In this document: one piece after another, positions 25,140-33,321 of the stretch | Position numbering within the stretch: position 1 is the stretch's first letter | Layout of the letters: every line of letters starts with the position of its first letter | Assembly (NCBI RefSeq): GCF_028885415.1 | Contig: NZ_CP118527.1 | Coordinates: 7,750,001 to 7,814,000 of the forward strand | Source: Streptomyces coeruleorubidus | Lineage (GTDB): Bacteria; Actinomycetota; Actinomycetes; Streptomycetales; Streptomycetaceae | Direction: 5' to 3' | DNA: 64,000 nt | The notes under the pieces: model-generated | The model's input: only the letters and a program-made list of their open reading frames with translations | What the model was told of the DNA's origin: nothing | The model's database searches: none | Program-made: the position numbers and the translations under genes

Positions 25140-25218
25140 ACCCCTGGGGCGCCCCGACCGGAACCGGGGCGCTCCAGGTCCAACCGTTTTTGACCTGTCC
25201 CAGCACGAAAGAGACGCG

Positions 25219-26913
25219 ATGCAGCTGCCTCCCGCCGACCGCACGACCTCCGCGTACACCGGCTACACCCGCGCCCACTGGGAGGCGGCGGCCGACGCCC
25301 TGCTCACCGCCGTCGAGCCGTACGCGACCGAGGACCACGCGCTGTATCACCTGCCCGGCGACCGGGCCAGCTGGTCGGGCCGCCTCTCCGACGGCCTGGA
25401 GGGCTACGCCCGCACGCTGCTGCTGGCCGCCTTCCGCCGTGACGAGAAGGCCCTGGAGCGCTACGCCGACGGCCTGGCCGCCGGAGTCTCGGGCGTCTGG
25501 CCACGCATCGAGCACCGCAGCCAGCCCCTGGTGGAGGCGGCGTCGATCGCACTCGCCCTGCGGCTGACGCGGGAGCTGCTGTGGGACCGGCTGGACGACG
25601 GCGTACGGCAACGGGCGGCGGCCTGGCTCGGCGACGCGCTCACCGCCGAGGCCTGGCCCTGCAACTGGGAGCTGTTCCCGGTCACGGTGGGCGGCTTCCT
25701 GGCCGAGATCGGCCACGAGCCGGACGCGTCCCGCGCGGCGATCGACCGCGGCCTGGAGCGCATCGAGCAGTGGTACGTGGGCGACGGCTGGTACACCGAC
25801 GGCGACGGCCGCAAGTTCGACTACTACAACGGCTGGGCGATGCACCTCTACCCGGTGCTGCACGCCTGGCTGGAGCGCGACGAGCGCCTCCTGGACCTGT
25901 ACGGGGCGCGTCTCGAACGCCACCTCTGCGACTACGCCCGCCTGTTCGGCGGCGACGGCGCCCCCATGCACCAGGGCCGTTCCCTCACCTACCGCTTCGC
26001 GACGACGGCACCGCTGTGGCTGGGCGCCCTGACCGGCCGTACGCCTCTGCCGGCGGGGGAGACCCGGCGCCTGGCCTCGGGAGCACTGCGCTACTTCCTC
26101 GACCGGGGCGCGGTCGACGACCGGGGCCTGCTGTCCCTGGGCTGGCACGGCCCCGACGAGTCCGTCCTCCAGGGCTACTCGGGCCCGGCCTCCCCGTACT
26201 GGGCGAGCAAGGGCTTCCTCGGCCTGCTCCTGCCACCCGACCACGAGGTGTGGACGGCGACGGAAGAACCCGCCCCGGCCGAGCGCGCGGACTCCGTCAC
26301 CCCCGTCGGCCCTCCCAACTGGCTGCTCCAGTCCACCCGTTCCGACGGCGTGGTCCGCCTCCACAACCACGGCAGCGAGGACGTCCGCTACGACCCGTAC
26401 TACACGCGCCTGGCCTACTCGACCGTGACGGCCCCGTCCCCCTCCTACGACAACAGCGTGCTCCTCGGCGACGACCCGAGCCGCACCGGCATCGAACCGC
26501 TGGGCGTCGGCGAAGGCTGGGCGGCCTCGCGGCACACCGCCGGCGGGGGAGCCCGGGTGACGAGCGTGGTCCTGGCGCACGGCGCGGCCGAGGTGCGGGC
26601 GCATCTGGTGTCCGGGGCGGAACCGGGGACACCGGTGCGGGTGACCGGCTGGCCGGCGGCGGAGGGCCTGCGGGCCGAACTCCTGCCCGCGGCCGGCCTC
26701 GACGAAGCCCTCACCGGCGTCACCGGCGACGGCGACACGCTGTTCGTCGCCCTGGCCCGGCTGACGGGGGAGCCGGCCCCGGTCCCGCTGGCGGAGCTGG
26801 TCTCCGTGCGGGTGGACGAGACAGGGTCGGTCGAGGTCCGCTGGAGCGACGGGGACGGGGCGCGGGTTCTGCTGGACGGTTCGGGGGTGGAGGTGGCGCC
26901 GCTCTCGGCCTGA
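25219..26913 (+). CDS. DUF2264 domain protein
   Basis: 564 residues from the ATG at 25219. Length and residues fit DUF2264: RAHWEAAADALLTAVEPYA, SDGLEGYARTLLLAAF, NWELFPVTVGGFLAEIG, WYTDGDGRKFDYYNGWAMHLYP and FGGDGAPMHQGRSLTYRF, an alpha/alpha-toroid that resembles unsaturated-glucuronyl hydrolases, then a beta-sandwich tail. No signal peptide, so a cytoplasmic role on imported oligosaccharides is likely. Biochemistry is undefined for most members. It sits with the pectin esterase and probably shares its promoter. Confidence 0.85.
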   Translation: MQLPPADRTTSAYTGYTRAHWEAAADALLTAVEPYATEDHALYHLPGDRASWSGRLSDGLEGYARTLLLAAFRRDEKALERYADGLAAGVSGVWPRIEHRSQPLVEAASIALALRLTRELLWDRLDDGVRQRAAAWLGDALTAEAWPCNWELFPVTVGGFLAEIGHEPDASRAAIDRGLERIEQWYVGDGWYTDGDGRKFDYYNGWAMHLYPVLHAWLERDERLLDLYGARLERHLCDYARLFGGDGAPMHQGRSLTYRFATTAPLWLGALTGRTPLPAGETRRLASGALRYFLDRGAVDDRGLLSLGWHGPDESVLQGYSGPASPYWASKGFLGLLLPPDHEVWTATEEPAPAERADSVTPVGPPNWLLQSTRSDGVVRLHNHGSEDVRYDPYYTRLAYSTVTAPSPSYDNSVLLGDDPSRTGIEPLGVGEGWAASRHTAGGGARVTSVVLAHGAAEVRAHLVSGAEPGTPVRVTGWPAAEGLRAELLPAAGLDEALTGVTGDGDTLFVALARLTGEPAPVPLAELVSVRVDETGSVEVRWSDGDGARVLLDGSGVEVAPLSA

Positions 26914-26992
26914 GACGGGTGGGGCGCCGAGGCGGCCTCCGGTCGGCTGCAGTTCGGCCCGCGCCGAAGCGATCCGCGCCTAGCGTGGCCCC

Positions 26993-27787
26993 ATGACCGC
27001 ACACCCGAAGCAGACACCGGCCGCGGGGGCCGCCACCGCCTTCGCCGAACTCCACCACGCCGACGAGCCCTTCCTGCTGCCCAACGCCTGGGACTGCGCC
27101 TCCGCGCGAGCCCTCGCCGGGCAGGGTTTCCGGGCGATCGCTACGACGAGCCTGGGCGTCGCCGCGGCCGCGGGACTACCCGACGGCGAGGCGGCGACCC
27201 GGGAGGAGACGCTCCGGCTGGCCTTCGCCCTCGGGGCGGAGCCGTTCCTGGTGTCCGTCGACGCCGAGGGCGGCTTCAGCGACGACCCGGACGAGGTGGC
27301 GGAGTTCGCGCGCGAGCTGAACGCCGTGGGAGTCGTCGGCATCAACCTGGAGGACGGACTCGGGCCCGCCGACCGGCACGCGGCGAAGATCGCCGCGGTC
27401 AAGGAGGCTGTCCCCGGCCTCTTCGTCAACGCCCGCACCGACACCCACTGGCTCGGCGACGGCGACGCCACGGACACGCTCGCCCGGCTCGACGCCTACC
27501 AACAGGCGGGCGCGGACGGCGTGTTCGTCCCCGGCCTCGCCGACCTGCGGCAGATCGCCACCCTGGTGCGCCACGTCCACGCCCCCCTGAACGTCCTCTA
27601 CTCGCCGGGTGGCCCCTCCGTCCCCCACCTGGCCGACGTCGGCGTACGCCGGATCAGCCTCGGCTCGCTGCTGTACCGGCGGGCGCTGGGCGCGGCCCTG
27701 GAGGCGGTGGCGGAGATCCGGGCCGGCCGGACACCGACGGGTGCGACACCGTCATACCAGGACGTGGCCGGTCAGGGCGCTCCGTAG
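26993..27787 (+). CDS. isocitrate lyase/PEP mutase family protein
   Basis: 264 residues. TIM-barrel of the PEP mutase/isocitrate lyase superfamily: LLPNAWDCASARALAGQGF, ATTSLGVAAAAGLPDG, LVSVDAEGGF (metal-binding Asp), GINLEDG, and FVNARTDT. It lacks the cysteine loop (KKCGH) of true isocitrate lyases, so it is closer to carboxyvinyl-carboxyphosphonate phosphorylmutase-like or oxaloacetate-decarboxylase-like enzymes. Substrate unassigned. Transcribed alone. Confidence 0.85.
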   Translation: MTAHPKQTPAAGAATAFAELHHADEPFLLPNAWDCASARALAGQGFRAIATTSLGVAAAAGLPDGEAATREETLRLAFALGAEPFLVSVDAEGGFSDDPDEVAEFARELNAVGVVGINLEDGLGPADRHAAKIAAVKEAVPGLFVNARTDTHWLGDGDATDTLARLDAYQQAGADGVFVPGLADLRQIATLVRHVHAPLNVLYSPGGPSVPHLADVGVRRISLGSLLYRRALGAALEAVAEIRAGRTPTGATPSYQDVAGQGAP

Positions 27788-27820
27788 GCTGTTCTCCAGG
27801 TTGTTCCGTAGGTCGTTCCG

Positions 27821-28792
27821 TCAGGTGTCGAGCGCGGCGACCAGCAGCGATACCGCAGCGAGGTCCGGCAGGCTCCGCAGGCACGCGACGACCTGGTCGC
27901 CCGCGAACTCGCGCTGCGCGGCGGTCACGGTGGGATCGACGGCCGTCTCGGCCTGCACATGGATGTAGTTCAGGTCCGTGGCGAAGAGCATCGAGAACGA
28001 CTCCGGGCCCGTGACCACGGCCCGGCCCCCGGCATCCCGGTAGGCCCGGGCCAGACGCCGGGCGGACGCGATGTCCACCGCGTTGCGGCCCGACCATACG
28101 TACACGGCACGCGCGAACTCCCGTTCCGCCGAAACGGGACCGGCGTTGTCCCAGTCGAGGAGGACCGGCCCATCCGGGCCGACCAGGACGTTCTGGGGCT
28201 GGAGGTCCAGGTGCGAGGTCACCAGGCCGCCGGGAGCCGACGGTGTCACCCAGTGCGCCAGCCGGGGCGCTGACGTGGCGATGAACCGGCTCAGTTCGTC
28301 CGCCCACGGCAGGCCGGCGTCACGCACCTTCTTGAGGACGTCCTCCCAGTCGGCCTCGCCAGGACACCGCTCGTACCAGTCGCTGGGCGTCTCGACGGCG
28401 CCCTCACCGGCCTGGTGCAGCAGCGCCATGGTCCGGCCGAACCACTCCAGGATCTCGGGGTCGGACGCGTCCGCCCGGGTGCCGTCGACCCAGTCGTACA
28501 GCTTCACCCAGGACCCGGCCGGGGAACCGAGCCGGGAGACGTGCGCGCCCTGCCCGTTGGGGTGGAGACGGGGTGAGGCGATGCCCAGGTCCGCAGCGGA
28601 GTCCCGGAGCGCGGCCTCGCGGCGGACCTGCGCTTCGTCGCAGCCGAAGAGGAGCTCCTTCACGGCCCACGAGGGCCCGTTTCCGGTGAGTTTCCAGATC
28701 TGGCCCAGGGCCCCCCGGGTGACCGGTGTCATGGTCCAGGGCCCGGCGCCGAGTGCGTAGCTTCGCGCTATGGAGTCGGCTGTGTCACGCAT
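27821..28792 (-). CDS. phosphotransferase (APH family)
   Basis: 323 residues from the ATG at 28792, which overlaps the last 8 bases of the TetR gene. APH-type kinase: WAVKELLFG (ATP Lys), VTSHLDLQPQNVLVGPDG (catalytic Asp in HxDxxxxN) and VLLDWDNAGP (metal Asp). Small-molecule substrate unknown. The overlap means the TetR regulator and this kinase are translationally coupled, so the regulator may sense the kinase's substrate. Confidence 0.85.
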   Translation of the reverse strand: MRDTADSIARSYALGAGPWTMTPVTRGALGQIWKLTGNGPSWAVKELLFGCDEAQVRREAALRDSAADLGIASPRLHPNGQGAHVSRLGSPAGSWVKLYDWVDGTRADASDPEILEWFGRTMALLHQAGEGAVETPSDWYERCPGEADWEDVLKKVRDAGLPWADELSRFIATSAPRLAHWVTPSAPGGLVTSHLDLQPQNVLVGPDGPVLLDWDNAGPVSAEREFARAVYVWSGRNAVDIASARRLARAYRDAGGRAVVTGPESFSMLFATDLNYIHVQAETAVDPTVTAAQREFAGDQVVACLRSLPDLAAVSLLVAALDT

Positions 28793-29375
28793 CGGTCGTC
28801 CTCTGTTCGCGGGGCCAGTTCTGAAGAAGTACGTGCAGGGCGTCGATCGCCCTGTCCCAGGACGCCTGTACGTCACGGGGCGCGCCGAAGGCGCCGGTGG
28901 ACTCCAGGGCGCAGTAGCCGTGGAAGGTGCTGCGCAGCAGGCGTACGGCGTCGGTGAGGTCGGGTTCCTCCAGGCCGTAGGCGCGGAGCATGCCGTAGGT
29001 GACGTCGGCCGTGCGGCGCATCGCGGGGGAGTCCGCGACCAGGTCCTGATCGACCGGGAGCTGGGTCGCCGCGTACCGGCCGGGGTGTTCCAGGGCGTAG
29101 GCCCGGTAGGCGCCGGCGAAGGCGCCGAGCGTGTCCCGGCCGGCCTCCCGCCCCTCGACCGCCGCCGCGATCCGGTCGATCATCTCGCCGCCCGCGAGGA
29201 GGGCCAGGCGGGTGCGCAGGTCCTTCAGGTTCCGGACGTGGGTGTACAGGCTCGCGTCCTTCACCCCGAAGCGGCGGGCCAGGGCGGAGAGGGTGACGTG
29301 CTCCAGGCCGGCCTCGTCGGCGAGGTCGGCCGCGGCGGCGACGAGGCGGTCGGGGGTGAGGCCGGCTCTGGGCAT
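28785..29375 (-). CDS. TetR/AcrR family regulator (WHG-type C-terminus)
   Basis: 196 residues. N-terminal HTH: LVAAAADLADEAGLEHVTLSALARRFGVKDASLYTHVRNLKDLRTRLA, with FGVKDASLYTHV the recognition segment. The C-terminal ligand domain (residues ~85-180) shows the WHG/TetR_C_33 pattern (LLRSTFHGYCALESTGAFG). Probably a repressor of its own coupled pair (phosphotransferase at 27821). Its start is 23 bp from the end of the sphingomyelinase-like gene on the same strand. Confidence 0.9.
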   Translation of the reverse strand: MPRAGLTPDRLVAAAADLADEAGLEHVTLSALARRFGVKDASLYTHVRNLKDLRTRLALLAGGEMIDRIAAAVEGREAGRDTLGAFAGAYRAYALEHPGRYAATQLPVDQDLVADSPAMRRTADVTYGMLRAYGLEEPDLTDAVRLLRSTFHGYCALESTGAFGAPRDVQASWDRAIDALHVLLQNWPREQRTTDA

Positions 29376-29397
29376 GAGGGAAGAGCGTAGTACGGGC

Positions 29398-30718
29398 TCA
29401 GCGGATCGGCGCGTACACCACTCCCAGCTTGTCGATCTCAGCGCCCGCGCGGCCCGTGAAGCCGACGATCTGCCAACCGGAGGGGGCCGTGAAGGTCTTC
29501 GCGTCCGATGTGGCCGTGCCGGCGGACAGGGTGCGGTTCTTGTCCGTCGTGAAGGACGCCGAGAAGATCCGGGTGCGGCCGTCCTTCTGGCCCCTGCGTC
29601 AGCTTCACCGAGGTCAGGTGCTCACCGGAGGCCAGCGTCAGCGAGGTCGCCGTGCCGCCCGTGCCGCCGTGGGTCAGGGCCGTACCGCCGTCGTGGGTCA
29701 GGGAGACCGCGTCCAGGCGGGTGGCGCCGCGCAGGGTGAGGGTGCGGGGAGCGGGGTTGGCCGGCAGGTCGTCCGCGTCGTTGAAGGCGGTGCCGTGCGG
29801 GCCGCCGAAGAAGTCGCTCGCCCGCAGGGACGAGTTGAGCGTGTAGGAGAAGTCGACCGCGTGCGGGAAGTGGTCGGACAGGTGCTTGCCGTCGGAGCGG
29901 AGGAAGGCTTTCCAGTCGTTGGCGTAGCGGGTCGCGGTCAGGTTCAGCAGCTTGCTGCCCCGGTAGAGGACCTTGTCCACGACCTCGCAGTCGTTCGCAG
30001 GCGCCGCCGCGTCACAGACCAGCGCGTCGCCGCCCTGGGCCGGGGGCGTACCGCCCTTGACCAGCTTCACCCACGCGTCCGTCAGGCCGTTCTCGGACAG
30101 CAGGGTGCGGATGTTGTCGCCGGTGCGGGTGTACCGCGTGTTCGTGTCCCCCATGACGATCACCGCGTTGCCCGCGGAGTTCGCCTGGATGAAGTCCGAG
30201 AGCTGCTCGACGTTGGCCCGGCGGGCGGCCAGTGCGTCGTCGGTCGAGTCGGCGTTCGTGTGGACGTTGTACAGGTCGACGAAGACGCCCTCCGCGAGCC
30301 TGACCCGCGCCAGCGAAAAGCCCTTGGGCGTCAGGCAGTTGGTGCCGGTGCAGTTGTTCCACTTCACCCGCTGGAAGTCCTCGAAGGGGTGGTCCGAGAG
30401 GGTGTTGAGCCCGTCACCGAAGGCCGCGCCACCGCTGGTCGCCGTGCGGTAGAGGTGCTTGTCGTTGGCGTACAGCGAGGCGTGGTAGTTGAAGTCCTCC
30501 TGCACGTTCACGATGTCGTACGGCCCGAGCCGCTGCCCGATCAGCGGGGTGTTGGTCTCGGGGTCGCTGTCGCCGAGCCCGAGGGGGAGGCCCGCGATGT
30601 TGTACGTCAGCACGTTGAAGGAGCCGGAGTCCGCGGCGGCGGCGGGCGTCGCGGAGGTCGCGGTCAGTCCGGTGAGGGCCAGAGCGGCGGCGGTGAGGGC
30701 GCCGAGGAGTCGTCTCAT
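29398..30718 (-). pseudogene. sphingomyelinase-like phosphodiesterase with jacalin-like tail, frameshifted
   Basis: Starts at the ATG at 30718. Signal peptide (~30, ending PAAAADSG), then an exonuclease/endonuclease/phosphatase domain: NVLTYNIAGLP, VNVQEDFNYH (metal Glu), VYNVHTNA-type strand DLYNVHTNADSTD, IVMGDTNTRYT and KHLSDHFPHAV (catalytic His). A Gly-rich beta-prism (FGGPHGTAFND, TLRGATRLDAVSLTHDGG) resembles jacalin lectins. After KLTQG (~29598) an extra base shifts the frame. Restoring it gives RTRIFSASFTTDKN through KLGVVYAPIR, ending at 29398. As written, the reading frame ends at 29438 with a nonsense tail. Confidence 0.75.
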
Positions 30719-30842
30719 GGTGGGGGTGTCTCCGGTCGGGGGAGGCAGAGAGGGACATGAACGATGTTCAGGTTCGAGCCCAACTCGGTTGATGCGCAAG
30801 GGACACGGGGGAAACAGTGGGAGATGAAACGGCGGACGGGGC

Positions 30843-31757
30843 CTACGACCACGCCCACGGCCGCAGCTTCTCCGGGTTGCGGACCGCCCAGATCCGGCAG
30901 ACGCGCCCGTCGGAGACGTCGAACGATGCCACGGTCATGACGACGCCGGCACGCTGGGCCACCAGGCCCGGCACACCGTTGACCGACCGCTCCAGGAGCT
31001 CGAGCCCCGGCGCCTTGCCGGCGATGGCGACCATGTACTGGGCGATGCGCGCGCCGCCCTCGACCGGGCGCAGGACGGTGCCGACCATGCCGCCGCCGTC
31101 GGCGGTCATCACGGCGGCCGGGTCGAGGAGACCGACGAGGGCCGCGATGTCCTTGGTCTCCCAGGCCTCTTTGACGTGCCTCACCACGTCGGCCTGGCCG
31201 GTCGCCGTCACCGGAGCGCGTGCGACACTCACCCGCCGCCGGGCGGAGGCCGCCAGCTGCTTGCAGGCCGCGGGAGTCCGGCCGAGCACGTCGGCGATCT
31301 CGGCGAACGGGTACCGGAAGACGTCATGCAGGACGAACGCCACCCGCTCGGCGGGCGTCATCGACTCCAGGACGACGAGGAAGGCCATGGTCACCGACTC
31401 GTCCAGGACGATCTGTTCGGCGGGGTCCGCAGGGCCGGTGGGGCCGGCGCCGCCCGCGTGGTCCCATTCGGTTCGGTCGGGCAGCGGCTCGGGCAGCCAC
31501 GCGCCGACATAACGTTCACGGCGGGCCCGCGCCGAGCCGAGCAGGTCCAGGCAGATGCGGCCGGTCACCGTCGTCAGCCACGCACCCGGGGACCGGATCT
31601 CCTCCTGCCGGTTTCGTGGCAGCCCGTACCAGCGGGCGTAGGCATCCTGCACGGCGTCCTCGGCCTCGGTCACCGAACCGAGCAACCGGTAAGCGACATT
31701 GATCAGTTGGCGTCGCTCGCCGGCTATCTCATCCGTGCCGCCCCCGACAGTTCCCAT
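30843..31757 (-). CDS. sigJ: ECF41-type (SigJ-like) RNA polymerase sigma factor
   Basis: 304 residues. Region 2: INVAYRLLGSVTEAEDAVQDAYARWY; region 4: SMTPAERVAFVLHDVFRYPFAEIADVLGRTPAACKQLAASARRRV. A C-terminal SnoaL-like domain (~185-295, GLLDPAAVMTADGGGMVG) ends in RIWAVRNPEKL, the hallmark of ECF41, where the extension modulates activity in place of an anti-sigma factor. ECF41 usually controls one neighbouring redox gene (CMD, DoxX-like or epimerase). Here the divergent neighbour is a small membrane protein. I did not find the typical ECF41 promoter motif between them. Confidence 0.9.
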   Translation of the reverse strand: MGTVGGGTDEIAGERRQLINVAYRLLGSVTEAEDAVQDAYARWYGLPRNRQEEIRSPGAWLTTVTGRICLDLLGSARARRERYVGAWLPEPLPDRTEWDHAGGAGPTGPADPAEQIVLDESVTMAFLVVLESMTPAERVAFVLHDVFRYPFAEIADVLGRTPAACKQLAASARRRVSVARAPVTATGQADVVRHVKEAWETKDIAALVGLLDPAAVMTADGGGMVGTVLRPVEGGARIAQYMVAIAGKAPGLELLERSVNGVPGLVAQRAGVVMTVASFDVSDGRVCRIWAVRNPEKLRPWAWS

Positions 31758-31859
31758 GCTTCCGGCCGCCCCCTCGCCTTACCTTTCCGAGGCCCGCGTC
31801 GTCGAGCCGGTGAGACCTTATCGACCTACTGCCCGAGGGCGGACAAGGGGAACTGTGAC

Positions 31860-32234
31860 ATGGCCACACAGATGACGGCGACCGCGAACGCACGGCGCGG
31901 CTCCTCGTTCCTGCGGTTCGCGATCGCCCTGCAGACCCTGACCATCTTCCTCCAGGCGGTCTCCGCCGGGCTGCTGCCGACCTCGTCCTACGGAGAGACG
32001 CTGCACGATGTCGGAGCCCGTGTGATGTACGGGGCGACGATGCTGTACGTGCTCGCGGCGGTCCTGGCGTGGAAGCCGGGCGGCGGCTCGCCCCGGCCTG
32101 TCTGGCACGCGTCGGGTTTCCTCGTACTCGCCTCGGTGCAGGTCGTGCTCGGCATCGCACACGTCCCGTCGGTCCATCTCCCCCTGGGAGTCCTGATGTT
32201 CGGTCTGAGCGTGCTGGCGCTGGCCCGGCGCTGA
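31860..32234 (+). CDS. small four-helix membrane protein
   Basis: 124 residues from the ATG at 31860, with AAGGGGA upstream. Four hydrophobic helices (~17-37, ~55-75, ~80-100 and ~103-121) with short loops; no cofactor motif. I recognise no named family with confidence. The divergent ECF41 sigma factor makes it a likely regulatory target. It converges on the nucleotidyltransferase gene. Confidence 0.65.
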   Translation: MATQMTATANARRGSSFLRFAIALQTLTIFLQAVSAGLLPTSSYGETLHDVGARVMYGATMLYVLAAVLAWKPGGGSPRPVWHASGFLVLASVQVVLGIAHVPSVHLPLGVLMFGLSVLALARR

Positions 32235-32246
32235 GGTCCCAGTGGG

Positions 32247-33014
32247 TCATGGCTGACGCAGCAGCTCCAGATCCGCGCCCCAGGCGTCGAGCACCCGGTC
32301 GTGGCCGGCCCGCCGTGCCGTCTCCTCGATGTCGGCGAAGAGGGTGCGCTGGGTGGGCGGGTCGCCGTCGGCCAGGATCCGGCCGACGACCGGCAGGAGC
32401 CGGCTCGCGTCCCACCGGGGCTCGCCCAGGGGCTGCCGTTCCAGCTCCCACCGGAGGTACTTGTTGTAGGGCCGGACGCGGCGGTGCAGGGCGAAGAGCA
32501 CCTCCAGGGCGTAGGGGACGGACTCGGCGGCGTCCAGGTGGCCCATGGCGGGGCGGGCGTCACGGTAGCTCTTCAGGGAGCGGTATGTCTGGTTGACGTA
32601 CGCGTCGAGCCAGCCGTCGACGGCGGCCCGGGCCTCGGTGGCGCCCAGCGTCCGTTTCTCGTCGAGGAACCGGGCGATGGTCCCGTCGAGCCGGTCGAGC
32701 AGTACCTCGGCGTGGACGTAGGAGTAGCGCGCGAAGCTGTCGGGGCGGCCGGGCATGCCGCGGGTGCGGAACTCCGCCAGCGGAATGACCACGAGGTCCA
32801 GGTGGGCGGAGCGGAACCAGTCCAACTCGGCGATCGGCGAGGCGTGCTCGTCCTCGAGGATCACGTGCAGGTCGTAGTCGGAGTGGACCGTCGGCATGCC
32901 CTCGTGGACCCGGGAGCCGCTGAGGACCAGTCCGACGACGCCGGGATCGGCGGCCGCCCGTGCGGTGAAGGCGGCCAGGGTGTCGTCAGGAGTGTTGCCC
33001 AAGGTGATGTGCAT
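32247..33014 (-). CDS. nucleotidyltransferase-domain protein
   Basis: 255 residues. Pol-beta-like nucleotidyltransferase: LVLSGSRVHEGM (GSR/GSx active-site turn) and HSDYDLHVILEDE (DxD-type metal carboxylates), then a helical C-terminal half (SLKSYRDARPAMGHLDAAE, WELERQPL). It resembles aminoglycoside nucleotidyltransferase-like and DUF4111 proteins. The substrate is unknown and resistance cannot be inferred. Transcribed alone. Confidence 0.8.
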   Translation of the reverse strand: MHITLGNTPDDTLAAFTARAAADPGVVGLVLSGSRVHEGMPTVHSDYDLHVILEDEHASPIAELDWFRSAHLDLVVIPLAEFRTRGMPGRPDSFARYSYVHAEVLLDRLDGTIARFLDEKRTLGATEARAAVDGWLDAYVNQTYRSLKSYRDARPAMGHLDAAESVPYALEVLFALHRRVRPYNKYLRWELERQPLGEPRWDASRLLPVVGRILADGDPPTQRTLFADIEETARRAGHDRVLDAWGADLELLRQP

Positions 33015-33089
33015 GGTGATCTCTCCCTCGGAACGTCAGGGGTCCGGGTCGGGTTCGCGTCTGCGGCGTCCGGGACACCGCGGGAGAGA

Positions 33090-33270
33090 TCACCTCACGG
33101 TGCGGACGTTACTCCGTCCGCACCGCCCACCGGTATCGGTTTTCGCCTGGGCCTGCGGGTCGAGCCCGTCCGACAGCCCCGTGTACGCCGGCTTCGCCCC
33201 GTAGCTCTCGTTGTAGAGGCAGCGCGGCACGCCCAGGCGGTTCTCGGTGGCCGTCTTGTAGTGTCCCAGG
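33090..33270 (-). pseudogene. possible remnant of a glycoside hydrolase C-terminus (GH10-like)
   Basis: The minus strand reads PRCLYNESYGAKPAYTGLSDGLD before a stop. The LYxExYxxKPAYxxxxDxL pattern resembles the C-terminal strand and helix of GH10 xylanases (LFDENYxPKPAY). There is no start or remaining domain upstream. It occupies most of the 307-bp gap between 33014 and 33322. The family assignment is tentative. Confidence 0.3.
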
Positions 33271-33321
33271 AGTAGATCTTCCCCTTGTAGCAAGGGGGCG
33301 GGGACACGGGGAGGCGGCGGC

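Noticed and set aside
30755..30800. TTCAGGTTCGAGCCCAACTC, resembling a tRNA T-arm.
   Set aside because: The five-base stem does not pair and no acceptor or anticodon arm fits around it.
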